A stretch of 64,000 bases of DNA from Ptychodera flava. Taxonomy: Eukaryota; Hemichordata; Enteropneusta; Ptychoderidae. Positions 23,701-35,700 of this stretch are shown in pieces; within the stretch, counting starts at the first letter, position 1, and each line of letters opens with the position of its first letter. The stretch spans positions 18,615,353 through 18,679,352 of the forward strand of contig NC_091946.1 in assembly GCF_041260155.1 (NCBI RefSeq), read 5' to 3'. The translations under genes were made by a program, and so were the position numbers. Below the pieces are notes generated by a model. It did not search any database, was not told the DNA's origin, and saw nothing but the letters and a program-made list of their open reading frames with translations.

Positions 23701-26700
23701 ATTTTACTTGATTCGGAAATGTCGGGTTTATGATTTTAGTTGTAACAGTTGTGTTCAAGTTTATACAGTAACTTCTGAATGCGCCTTTGGGGCAGATATT
23801 TGGACTCTTTAAAGGTATACAGTCACCAGTAATCTAAATATGCCCATATATGGTCAAAGGGGCGTTCCTTGGTATTCAAAATGCCCTGTGAGGGCGCTGT
23901 TTTTAAAAAGCGGCCACCCGATTAAATCTGTGATTGGTTAGATTTTCTCTTTCCATGGTAACCCTGGCAAAGTTATAACAGGTGACAGTATACCTTTAAC
24001 TTTTACATTGCCAATACTTATTTGGCCCAGAATTTGAATAGGGTCATTTTGAAGTTCCTGGAGTAAGTTTCACCTAGGGGATTTGTTTTTTGTAAAAAAA
24101 TGAATATTAATTTTTCTCCTGGTGTAACACAGGGTTGGCGGACATTTTGAATTTCAAATATCGATAAATATTGGGCAAGTTGCTTTTGTAGTGCCAAAGT
24201 TTGCATTTTGACTCTTTATTTTTATTCTTGATCTCGACAAGAAATGGTTTCAAGTTTCGTTTCGAAAAGTACAAGCAAAAGTTTATACATTAAGTCTTTC
24301 AATATCGAGGTACATACTACATATTAAAAAGTTGCATAAAGAGGTACATAAAGAAAAAGACCTAAAGTGGTGAGGGTGCGCCTTTGTGAATCGCCAGACC
24401 ACTTGCCAAAAGTGAAAACCCAATGGATGTTTTTCTCCACATTTCAGGTACAAACTGGGCATGTGAAATTCTGGATGCCATGCTGAACATCGACAACCTG
24501 GAAGTCCTGAAGACGAGGTCGCTGTTCGAGAAGATACCGATCCTGGAATTCGGCCCCTCCATCCATCCGGATCTGGTGGAGGATGGCATAGAGCATCTTC
24601 CTTCCAATGTGAAAGCCGTAATCGATCCAATGCCTTCTCCGAGAAGGATACCGACTCATCTGCTACCCGAGTACATGCCCGAGGAGTGGCATCAGAAGAA
24701 ACCAAAAGTAAGTTCTGTGATGTCGGGCACAAATATAACAGCGATATACATTGTAAGAACATGGCGGCAATATATGTAACCTTTGATAAGATTTTCAATA
24801 TCGTTGATGTAGTAAACAAACGCTCTGTCTTTGTCCTTTCCCTAAAATGTGTTGAAATACTAAGTATTTGCCATGTCAACACAATGCGTTGCGTATAGGA
24901 TGAAAAAGGTTTGTTGAAAAATGAGTTCATGCCTGGACTGAAATTCAGTTTTCAACAGCGAGACTGGACTTTGCGCAGGTTATTTGTACTACAGTTGTAC
25001 ACCAAGCGTTTCGACAGGTTTTTGGAGTGAGACAAGAAAGTATATTCAGAACAACAAAGATACTGAAGTATACATCAAAATTGCAGCAAATAGAACCTCA
25101 GACAGTTACTACTACCCGTGGTACAGTGATACTCTAACAATATAACAAAGTGTTCTGTGCTGTAACGACTGTACTAGGTTCGCAAGACAGTATGTTCGTG
25201 AACATTCTTACAAGTTTTTACACTGGTAGTCGGATGATAATTATTGATATACCCACTGTCTAATTGATTTGCTGACTGATAACTATAGATGGACGGTTGG
25301 TTGATTGATTGGTTGGTTGGACGAATGGTAGGGCGGATTGATCTATGGATTTATGTATTGGTATGTCGTGTCATACATCGGGTGTTCATCATGAGTTTAT
25401 AGGTATCTCTACTATGGGTACTCGGATAAACATATTCCATTTTTTTTCTCTTTTCTGTCACTTTCTCTTTTCTGCCTGTAATAATTGTCTTCTTTCACTC
25501 TTTCTGTCTCTCTGTCTGTCCATCTAAATTTTTTCCATCATCCGTCGTTTTGCCTGTGAAGACTATCGTCTGTGACAGGAACCCAAAGGACTGTCTAATT
25601 TCTCTGCTTGGATGGCATAGATCAACACGCTTCCTTTCTCCCTTGGAATGGAACGAACTCTTTGAGGCCTACATGCAAGGATTGAGTAAGTCTATCCATT
25701 TACCATTTACTAAGTTTCCTCATTTAGTTTTCTCATTGACAAGTTTTTATCATATGGACGTATCCAATATATACAGGAGTCGTGACGTCTCATCTTGTCC
25801 ACGTTAGTTGCCACATCATGTCTTTTAGGCTCAAATGATACCTACCTACCTACCTACCTACCTACCTACCTACCTACCTACCTACCTACCTACCTACATT
25901 TTGTACATGTTGACTTTCTCAACACGTTACAATATAAGATTCACGCTTCAATTGTCATACATTCGTATATGGATGGATTAATTTGAATGTATTGCACTTT
26001 TTGAGAATACATAATATTTATGTGTACATAACTGTACCATTTCATGTCATCTTAATCATTATTAGCTTGATATTTGTAACATGACTGTGGATTCAAATTC
26101 TGCTATTTTTTGTTTCTAAAATCCAGCGGTATACGGTCCATACCCTGATTTCACTAAAGCCTGGGCCAAGTACGAGAACGAACCATGGTTGATGTGGATA
26201 CGGTACGAGGACCTCAGACTGGTAAGATGAAAGTTTCATATCGATAAAAAAACAAACCAGCAGATGTAAATCATTTGAAAGAAAACTTATCTGTTATGAA
26301 TAGATCGACGATATTTTTCATGAGACGGCCGTCATATTGGTTAATAGTACAAGCCATCAAGACACAAATGCGAACAACTATTTATCATATCATATCATAT
26401 CATATCATATCATATCATATCATATCATATCATATCATATCTTATCATATCATATCATATCATATCATATCATATCATATCATATCATATCAAAGCATAT
26501 CTTATCACATCATATCATGTCATATCATACATGTCATATCATATCATATCATATCATATCATATCATATCATATCTTATCATATCATATCATATCAAAGC
26601 ATATCTTATCACATCATATCATGTCATATCATATCATGTCATATCATGTCATGTCATATCATATCATATCATATTGGTTTGTGTCATATCATTTCGTATC

Positions 26701-28262
26701 ATATGTCATATCATATCTCATGTCATATCCCATGATACTATGTCATATCAAGCCATACAATACCACTCTTTGCCATTCGTCAGACTGCATCACACTACAA
26801 CACACCACACCGCATCACATCACATCACATCACATCACATCACATCACATCACATCACACCACCCCACCCCACCCCAGACCACACCTAACCACACCACAT
26901 CTCATCACATCACATCACATCACATCACATCACATCACATCACATCACATCACATCACATCACATCACATCACATCACATCACATCACATCACATCACAT
27001 CACATCACATCACATCACATCACATCACATCACATAAAACACATCACAGCACAACATACCAAACCACATAACATCTCTTATCACATTACGTCATTTCACG
27101 TAATGTCACATCATTTCATCACACGTCATAGCATATTACATCATCCCATCGCATCAGGTCGACAAGGTCATATGTCGTTCTTTTGATTTCAACCTTCCTA
27201 AATCTCTGATAAGATAATTTATGATTGTCAACAACAAATATTTTTATTCATGTGAGTCAGTTTCCTTATCTCAGAAAGAGAAGAGATTATACTACATGTA
27301 AAAGGGCCTAGGTCCAGTTTCTGTCCTTAAAAATTACATGCATTAATTATACAGTCAATATGATAAGATTCAGATATATTCACGTCATGATCTGATAATT
27401 TGAAGTGCGCCGGCCATGTTCAAGTATACATATAGACTCATCTTGACTGACAATGACGACATATTTCTTTCCAATTGCAACTTTCCATAGAATCCAAAGG
27501 AGTCGTTTCGAAAGGTAGCGGAGTTTCTTGGTAAAGATCTGACCGCTGAGCAGATTGATCAAGTCATTCACGTTACAAGTTTTGACTACATGAAGAAAGC
27601 AATGGAGACTGTGAAAGACAGGGATATCTTCTTGAATAAAAAAGGAGTTTGGCAAAGAAAAGGTAAGGTTGCAGTCGAAAAATAACCAGTCTTCTAAAAG
27701 TTGAACTAGTCACTGTTGGGTGAAAATAATATTTCTACAGAACAGAGGGGCGAGACTGGTCATCTTGCATAATGTAGCTGGAAGGATTTTTTGATCAGGA
27801 GATGTCCGACCTAAAAATATACTGGTAACATGTTCTGTTTGATCAAAGCAGCGATTACCGATAAGTATTATGAAATGATAATTTTACTGAGATTTTGAGG
27901 CTTCATGTTCGTGGATGGAAAATACAGTCAGTTCTTCGACTTTAGATATCTTATATTATTTTGCCGTCCGTAGCTCATGAATTTTTCGTATGTATGTATG
28001 TATGTATGTATGTATGTATGTATGTATGTATGTATGTATGTATGTATGTATGTATGTATGTATGTATGTATGTATGTATGTATGTATGTATGTATGTATG
28101 TGTATGTATGTATGTATGTATGTATGTATGTATGTATGTATGTATGTATGTATGTATGTATGTATGTATGTATGTATGTATGTATGTATGTATGTATGTA
28201 TGTATGTATGTATGTATGTATGTATGTATGTATGTATGTATGTATGTATGTATGTATGTATG

Positions 28263-28293
<31 letters not shown>

Positions 28294-28318
28294 GTATGTA
28301 TGTATGTATGTATGTATG

Positions 28319-28350
<32 letters not shown>

Positions 28351-29044
28351 CTATGTATGTATGTATGTATGTATGTATGTATGTATGTATGTATGTATGT
28401 ATGTATGTATGTATGTATGTATGTATGTATGTATGTATGTATGTATGTATGTATGTATGTATGTATGTATGTATGTATGTATGTATGTATGTATGTATGT
28501 ATGTATGTATGTATGTATGTATGTATGTATGTATGTATGTATGTATGTATGTATGTATGTATGTATGTATGTATGTATGTATGTATGTATGTATGTATGT
28601 ATGTATGTATGTATGTATGTATGTATGTATGTATGTATGTATACGTTCTTCGATTATTTATTTGTTACTTTACATTCATTGCTGCAAATACCATCCTTAA
28701 ATGAACAGAACGTTTGCCACGTTAGGTGTGTTGAAACAGAACATGTCGACATGATTTGTGGATGAGAAAAAAGAGCTGTATTTTACAAACGGGTTAAAAA
28801 AAAACTGGAAAATTCATTAAAAGTTACATCGATTAGAATTTGAAGCGTCGGCTTGTGACGGTATATAAAGACTCATAAATGATTTTAAGAAATAATTTAA
28901 AATGACGTCATCTATTCCTCCTCTCTGTTGCTAGGTGTCGTTGGAAACTGGAAGGAAGCCTTCACCATCAGCCAAAACGAGACTTTCAACAAACATTACA
29001 AAGAAGGGATGAAGGGTTATGAACACCTTATGTACGACTGTTGA
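20778..29044 (+). CDS. cytosolic sulfotransferase SULT-A (six exons)
   Basis: Predicted PAPS-dependent cytosolic sulfotransferase, 309 aa; acceptor unknown. Exons: 20778-20946, 24448-24707, 25562-25685, 26127-26221, 27491-27662, 28935-29044. All introns are GT-AG with phases 1,0,1,0,1. The frame stays open across every junction to TGA at 29042-29044. The start has a good context (AAGATGG). Motifs in order: PAPS 5'-phosphosulfate loop TYPKAGTNW (52-60), [10 protein letters not shown] (121-130) with catalytic His127, 3'-phosphate site [10 protein letters not shown] (148-157, Arg149 and Ser157), and RKGVVGNWKEAFT (272-284). Length and order match the SULT1-type family. Pro125 stands where vertebrate SULTs have Lys (KTHLP). 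It is transcribed away from the other three genes and is the most diverged: exon 2 is 260 nt rather than 266, and exon 1 is 9 or more nt longer. Candidate poly(A) signal AATAAA at 29445-29450. Confidence 0.93.
21415..21510. repeat. decayed G-run element fragment
   Basis: GGTGAGGGTGGGG, GGCAGGGGGGAATG, GAGGGTCACATTT and TTTTAGAAAACTGCC resemble the subterminal arrays of the 13204-14549 element. No inverted end is visible. It lies in SULT-A intron 1. Confidence 0.35.
23771..24322. mobile_element. TTAA MITE, family 1 copy C, interrupted
   Basis: This carries the family 1 landmarks GAATGCGCC-TTTGGGGCAGATATTTGGACTCT, GGCGGACATTTTGAATTTC and, at the end, CGAGGTACATACTAC. It is split after GGACTCT by a different TTAA element (23813-23995). 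It lies in SULT-A intron 1, ending about 125 bp before exon 2. Confidence 0.65.
23813..23995. mobile_element. 183-bp TTAA MITE, family 3, nested in family 1
   Basis: TTAA (23809-23812), then AGGTATACAGTCACC; the right end GGTGACAGTATACCT, then TTAA (23996-23999). The terminal inverted repeats are 15 bp with one mismatch. The split halves of the host MITE rejoin when it is removed. A second copy of this left end (AAGGTATACAGTCACC) lies at about 36306-36321. Confidence 0.85.
25841..25897. repeat. (CCTA)n microsatellite in SULT-A intron 3
   Basis: About 57 bp of pure CCTA. Confidence 0.95.
26383..27036. repeat. pentanucleotide array (CATAT)n then (CATCA)n in SULT-A intron 4
   Basis: About 350 bp of CATAT-type pentamers with variants (CATGT, CTTAT) pass through a mixed zone at 26736-26810 into about 225 bp of CATCA pentamers. 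The long open frames rich in Ser-Tyr-His or Ser-His-His are artefacts of the period. Confidence 0.95.
27989..28642. repeat. ~650-bp (TATG)n microsatellite in SULT-A intron 5
   Basis: An almost pure tetranucleotide array has single interruptions near 28101, 28292 and 28348. The Met-Tyr-Val-Cys open frames are artefacts. It ends about 290 bp before the last exon of SULT-A. Confidence 0.97.
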
Positions 29045-30367
29045 ACTCTGACAAGCCTCGTCTACGCATATTTCTTTTATGCTACATTATCTTATTGTTC
29101 TAACAATATGTAATATTTCGGAGAAAACCATATTAGCTCTACAGAGATTGAGAATTCGCTGTCTATGGTCTAGTAGAATCAATCTGGCACACTAACTCAC
29201 ACTCTGACCAACTTTCGTCACGACGTATGCGAAAAATCTACTCTTTCCTAAGGAGGGGAAATGTAAATCTAATATGGCGTAATCACGCGTGTTCCAACAG
29301 GGTCGACAACATTATAGGCTTGCAGTGGTTCAAGTCGTATTTCTCATTGGGTTGAATAAGATGATAAATGCCCATAGTTGGAAAGGTATAACCGAACAAG
29401 CTTAGATTACATCATTAGCATAATTTTGGCGGCAAATCATAAGTAATAAATTTCAGCGTCTTGACTTGTACACAGTAATTGTAAGAAGAAATTGTGTGCC
29501 ATATTCCGTAATGGAAGATGCACCTGTATCGACCAATGAAAGATCGATAAGCGAACGAAACCTTAGGTTCGTGGAAAATTTGAAATTGTACAACCTACGA
29601 CAGCAAAAACTTGCAGATTGGTAACTTTTGGCTGGGAAACATGTCAGATTTTGTTTGCAAAAAATAGATTTTTCGACATCACCAACATAATCATGTACGC
29701 AATTTTTTGTAAATCACGTGACGCATGTCTTACCAAGGCTGCTTGACATAGCACTCTACTCTGGAATAATCTCATCTGTTTGTTTGTATTTAACCTAGAT
29801 AACTTCGATATATATTTTCTTGTGTGATAATAAATACAGACGGATCGAAATAAATATCAGCACTATCAGCCTCTACATCAGGTCCATGGAAATATGACTC
29901 ATCTCAATTAATTGAAAATAAGCCGGCTTAAATCTCATTTTTTCTGTGTCATTCAAAACAACATTACAATTCTGATACCGTGCAGTAGCGCTGATGGATT
30001 GACCAATATCTCAATGTATCGTCTGCCAACTTTTATCTCTTTTGTAATGAACGGAGTTACTATCATTATTTGTTTAAAATTCACTTCAATAAATTAATAA
30101 AATATAAAGAAACTAACGTGGCATGTCACTTGTCTTTTGTCCTACGTTTTTAATTTCTCCAGTTTTCGAGTCATTTTGGCCTCTTGTCTATGGTCTGTTC
30201 ACTATTTAGTCTTTCTATCGTCTCAGCCACGAGCACAAGTACTTACTCACATTTGATCAGCTATTTATGAATACCCTTGAAAGCCTATAGCTTGTGCTTT
30301 TCTCCATAAACCTATCAGGTTCATGCTGTTGATATCAATCCATGTTCTATTGAATTTGACATAACGG
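29045..30367. other. SULT-A 3' flank and intergenic DNA
   Basis: The first few hundred bases are presumably 3' UTR, with AATAAA at 29445-29450 and another candidate near 29828. No further gene recognised. Confidence 0.5.
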
Positions 30368-31316
30368 CAGGGCTCGAAATTAGCGGTAGTCCCGCGTCCA
30401 AAGACTACCAACTCTTCCTTGGGGCTACCAAAATCTGGGAAATGGTAGCCCAAACGGACTACCAAAGCCTGGGACATGAAATTACTTAGTAGGTGACATG
30501 ATGTTGAGCTCTGTGAGATGACCGACGCTCATACAGTCAACGCAGCAGGACACAGAAAGGACAGACTATGACCTTGTTATGCAAATTGAAAGGCGACAGT
30601 GCAGTCGAATTTTTTGCGACAAACTTTCAATAAAATATCATTATCTGAACTGATGTACTTGGATGACAGGCTCGGAAAATGATGGCCAATGTAAATTCAT
30701 TTTCATAGTAGGCTAATTTAATCACAATGTATCAATCACAATAAAACACAAAATTATTCAAACTGCAAGAAAAAGCTGTCGGGCAATCCACAAATTACGC
30801 TTTCCGAAGTGTACGAGATCATCCAATGATAGTGTACTATGGTGGAGAAATATAGCCAAAATGATACAGTCATGTTCCTATTACGAAAGTATAAGGAGCA
30901 TGACTGAATCATCCTGAAATTCATAGCCAATCTATTTTAGCTATGTTCTGTTTACGCTTGCTGAGTGGAAAGTCGTTGTCTAGCCGAACATCAAAATTTG
31001 CATATAAGCTCTGCGTAATGTGTGAATAGGTAGTCAAACTTTGAGGAGTTACCGTTGTCCACTACACATGCTACTAGAATACCCTTCTCCTAAGGCTATG
31101 ATCTGCGGGTATCGATGTCAAATGAGTAGAAAATTCATTTCCTGGATAGAATAATGAAAAATAAATCTTTCAATGTCTAGATATAAATAAAATATCCTTT
31201 ACAAAAAAATTCTTCATCCATGCATGGGGTACCAGACCTTGTCGTCGCTGGGCTACCAACTTCAGAAAATGGTAGTCCAATGGGACTACCAGGGAAAACA
31301 GTTAATTTCGACCCTG
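30368..31316. mobile_element. hAT-like non-autonomous element
   Basis: The left end CAGGGCTCGAAATTAGCGG is mirrored at the right end by CAGGGTCGAAATTAACTG on the other strand (949 bp). CAGGG-TCGAAATTA is typical of hAT-type ends. Just inside both ends are several GGTAGTCC and GGTAGCCC motifs in both orientations, as expected of subterminal transposase binding sites. No transposase ORF is seen. A clean 8-bp target duplication is not visible; TAACG occurs on both sides. Confidence 0.6.
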
Positions 31317-32734
31317 TAACGAATGCGTACAATACGCCACAGTAACAACCATGACATCTCTCCCTTTACTCCCTGTCTTCCCGTATCCACTCGAATTCAA
31401 AGTTCGTTAGCGAAATCCGAAAACTCTATGTATAAACTAAAACGATGGACAAATTTTACCTAGTAAAGATATTGTATTTGGACTCGAATATTGCAGAACC
31501 CCTACTGTCTACCGTGATTAACACTGTCTTTGAGGAACGGCTTGTTCATGTTCGGACATAATTTTGTTTTGATCTATTTCCCGCTCATGGCGAGACCTCG
31601 CAAGACTTCGGTATTCAATATACCAGCAGGTCGTGAACCAAATAAAGGACACACGTTTTGCGTGACATTTAGAAATCTGCATACTGTACATTATTGACTA
31701 TTTGCCCTGTTCTCACGAGCTTCCATGTTATGAAGCAGCGTAACCCAGTGTCGAAAGACGATGCCCTGTCACAAATCATCACAGGGTTTCGTAAAATCTC
31801 GCGCTGCATCAAACATGGTCGAAAATGCATAGATAGATTTCTGTCTGACGTGTTGACTCTTGATGCAGCGACATCAATTTATCAGAGTTGGTTCTCAAAA
31901 CACCACGCACTTCAAATTACTTTCAGCTTCGTTATAGGATGCTGTCACACTACTCTGAAATTTGCCGCATGACATTTTGCATGTCGGCCAATAGAGAATT
32001 TACATCACTTTGGTTTTTTTAACATTCTGCCTCTACACTTGTCAGTTTGAATCTCGATAACTGACCTTAGAAGTAGTTCAATACGATCATTCGTTTTCTT
32101 TATTCTACACTAATTAAAGTTATATTCACGCAAATCAAAGAACACAAATAATCGCTTTTGGAAGATTTGACTATCAATTTAAAAAAAAATAATCAGAGTC
32201 AGTGGTAGTATTACAGTTCATTTTTATTCAAAATAATTACAAAATTAAGTGCTATTTTCAAGTTTATCAGAGAAAGTTTAGTTTCATTTTTCTTAAAAAC
32301 TGTTTAAAACGAGTCCATCAACTCTTTTTACATACTTCCTTTTGTCAATGAAAAGACGCATGCGCAGTGATACAATAACACTCATATCCTGATATAGCGC
32401 TAACAGAATGGTCACTCCTTTACCTACAAAAAATGAAAGTTTTGTATATTAAGTTTGGTATATTCTTCAACAACGTCATAAATGCATTGAATATAAATTC
32501 CTTATATCTTTAATCTGTTACAAAATATTTCAGGGTGTAGAAAGTATCTTAGCCGATACAGATATTGCTTTGTATTGGCAATTCATCGACCTGGTCCCTA
32601 TTTGACATTTTGATATTACAGTTTCACACGGTGAAACAACATTTTTTCTAGACAAGCGGGAACGCTCGCTGGAGGAGTATATCTGAAGTCGCATTTTTCG
32701 ATATTTCATAATAATATTGTCGCTCTTTCTGGCT
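31317..32734. other. intergenic between SULT-A and SULT-B
   Basis: Both genes end toward this region (convergent). A minus-strand AATAAA (TTTATT at 32223-32228) could serve SULT-B about 510 bp after its stop. No other gene recognised. Confidence 0.45.
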
Positions 32735-35700
32735 TTAGAAGGAATATTTATGGCCCGGATAATCCTTCATCTCTTCATTGTAAATCTTGTCGAACGCCTC
32801 GCTCTGTGCCACAGTGAACGTGTTCTTCCAGCCACCGGATACACCTGAGGGGAAAACAATAGAAAAATGTGCCCCGGAGTTTATTAAGGGTAATCTCATA
32901 AATGAGATATAATGTATTGCTTTCTCGCGTATCGTAGGACAAAACTGAGAATTCTAGAAAACCTATTCCCATCGTATGCGTCGTCATTATCATAAAACTT
33001 TGCTCACAAGGTAGATTTGGATAAAGCAGTCAACGACCTCACGAAATTTCACCTTTCATATACACTACAGTCAATGTTTTCGCCAATACTAAAAACACCG
33101 TGAAAAAGTAACGTGGTGTTCCTTCATTTAACGTGCACGGTGATTCTCATGCTCCCCTGAGGATTTCGGTAACACTTCGAACAGAAATTTAGCATTATAC
33201 ATTGCGAGGAAACGACGTTTTTTGTCAACTTTACCACTCAGTCTGAGTGATAGTGTTAAAGATCTAGAGGTGAAAACCAAACTTCTATTTTCCTACAATG
33301 TGTCAAATCGATATATACCACGTTCACTAAGTTTATTGTCTTTGTTGAGAATGTAAAAAATCAGTCTTGATATGTTAGCGGGAAGGAGACAAATCGCATA
33401 AAATGGGTACAAATCCACAAGCAACAAGTCATGTAACTATTTCCAAACTTGTTTTATCATGTCATTTAGCACTTTATACTGCTATGTCATGTCTCACTTT
33501 AACCCTTTGAGCGCCAATGTCAATTTTGCCGCCTTTACAAATGTAAGCCGGGTAATTTTTTCAGACTTTTTTTCCAAAATTTTGATCAAAAACGGTAGCA
33601 AATGAAAATTGATGCCCAGTTGTTCCAAAGTGGCAAAAAGATCACAAAAATTATGAAAATGTTTAAAGTTTTGCACTAAGATTTGTGCGGGAACATTTCC
33701 AGCACTCAAAAGGTTAATTGACTCGGATAACATGTCAGAAATAGTTTATTTTCTATTTATTTGTTTATTTGTTTACTTGTTTGTTTCAATGATTTTGGTT
33801 ACAAGGACAAAGGCACAATGGCAAGGTCAACGTTAATCACCTTTCCTCTGCCATACTCCCTCTGGTCTGAGTATGAATTCACGACCTTTGATTGTCTCAT
33901 TGGCCTTCTTCATGTACAGGAAGTGCGTCACGCGGCATACTTCATCGAGTTGTGCGTCTGTCAATGACTTGCCCATGAACTCGGCGATTTTCTTGACAGA
34001 GCCTTTGTGGTCCTGAAACGAACAACGGGCAAAGACGACACTGAACTTCACTGTGTTTCGTTGTCTTTTTGCATAAATTAGCTCTCCTTTGTAAATGTAC
34101 TTTCTTTTCTATAAATTTCTCTCATTCGGATACGTTTTACTCATTTTCTTCTGGGCATCGAATCGTTTGAAAAGTGACTGGATACTAAATTGAGATGCAT
34201 TAATAACTTATAACACATTCTCTATAACCACCGTGACTGCAAGTTCAACGATAGAAAAATACGATGCCTAAGTTTGCAGATACATCGACAATCATCAGTC
34301 AAACACCTCTATCACATTATTAACGTGGTTTTCAGACTTCCGATCTTACCTTCTTCATGTCTTCGTATGTTATGTACAGCACCCAGGGCTCGTTTATGTA
34401 TTTGCCCCACGCTTTCATGAACTTGCAGTAGTCACCGTATATGGCTGTAGAGAGATTGCAGAAACGGGTAAACTCCTTTTTTTGTACACTTATACAGATT
34501 AATGTAATGAGTTATAGGTGTTTTTGATCTTGACTCATAAGAAAGTTGTGGTTTTGACAGCACACTGAGATCAATTTACTGAAATTTTACCACACTCTCC
34601 TTCATTATACACTATCCAGATGTTGTCTTTGATACCTGATGCCGAATTTGTGCTACCAAAACTTCTGAAATGATTGTTTTTTCATGTCCCCCTTTCCTAG
34701 CCCCAGCTTTCATAGTTTAGTACCAGAGACTGGTTTCATTGCAGGACCTGCGTATTTCAAACAGCGGCAGTTGCCACAGTAGCATGCTATCTCCAAAGAG
34801 TTACATATGCCTTCTTGTGGAAAATGGACAAGTTGGGGACAAAAGCAGAGCATTGTACAAGTGAAGTGGGTCTACAAAAGATTGACTACACTTACTGTGA
34901 CCCTTCAGGTAGGCTTCAAACATTTCGTCCCAGGTGCAGGGATCCAAGAAACGCACGGACTGATGCCAGTTGAACAGGGATATGAGACAATCCTTCGGGT
35001 TCCTGTCTACCATGACAGTCTACGGAGGGATGAGAATGAAAAACGTAAAGAATACCCATCAAAAGTAGGAGTGGCACATCAGACAAACAGTGCATCACAG
35101 TTCCTCTATCCACAGAGGGACTGTGAGTGTATACATCGAAAAAAAATCGCCGAGGCAATTCGTTCATTTTTAATTTGACCGCAAAGTTATATACCAAGCT
35201 CACCTTTGGCTTCTTTGTGAACAGCTGTGTTGGAGATATGTCTGGCAGCAGATGGGTCGGTATCCTTCTCGGGGTACCCTCAGGAACTGATCCTAAAACG
35301 GCTTTGCAAATCGGCGGGACGTCTTTGATACCTTCCTCGACCATTTCAGGGTGGGTGGATGGACCTAGTTCTATCAAGGGGACTTTTTCCATGAGAGACC
35401 TCTCCTTGAGTATGTCGATGTTGTCAATGTTTTGGATCGCGTCGATGATTTCCATCGTCCAGTTCGTTCCTGTGAAAACGAAAAAAGTAAGAGACACGGA
35501 TTTCCTTTAGGACGAAAAAATAACCACTGGAAATAGAAAAGGCGGAATGAAACATTGCCTACGAAATGTCGTAGCTTGTCCAAATATGATTCCACTTTAT
35601 TCGCTTTTTCTTGAACTTGATGTATATCCTATAATTTTTTTCAAATGTGAGTAATATAGTATATAAACCCTTCATTTTGACCTAAACTCTGATTTTCAGT

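Noticed and set aside
26275-27037. Ser-Tyr-His-Ile open frames up to 204 codons
   Set aside because: Pentanucleotide microsatellite read through; it lies inside a SULT-A intron.
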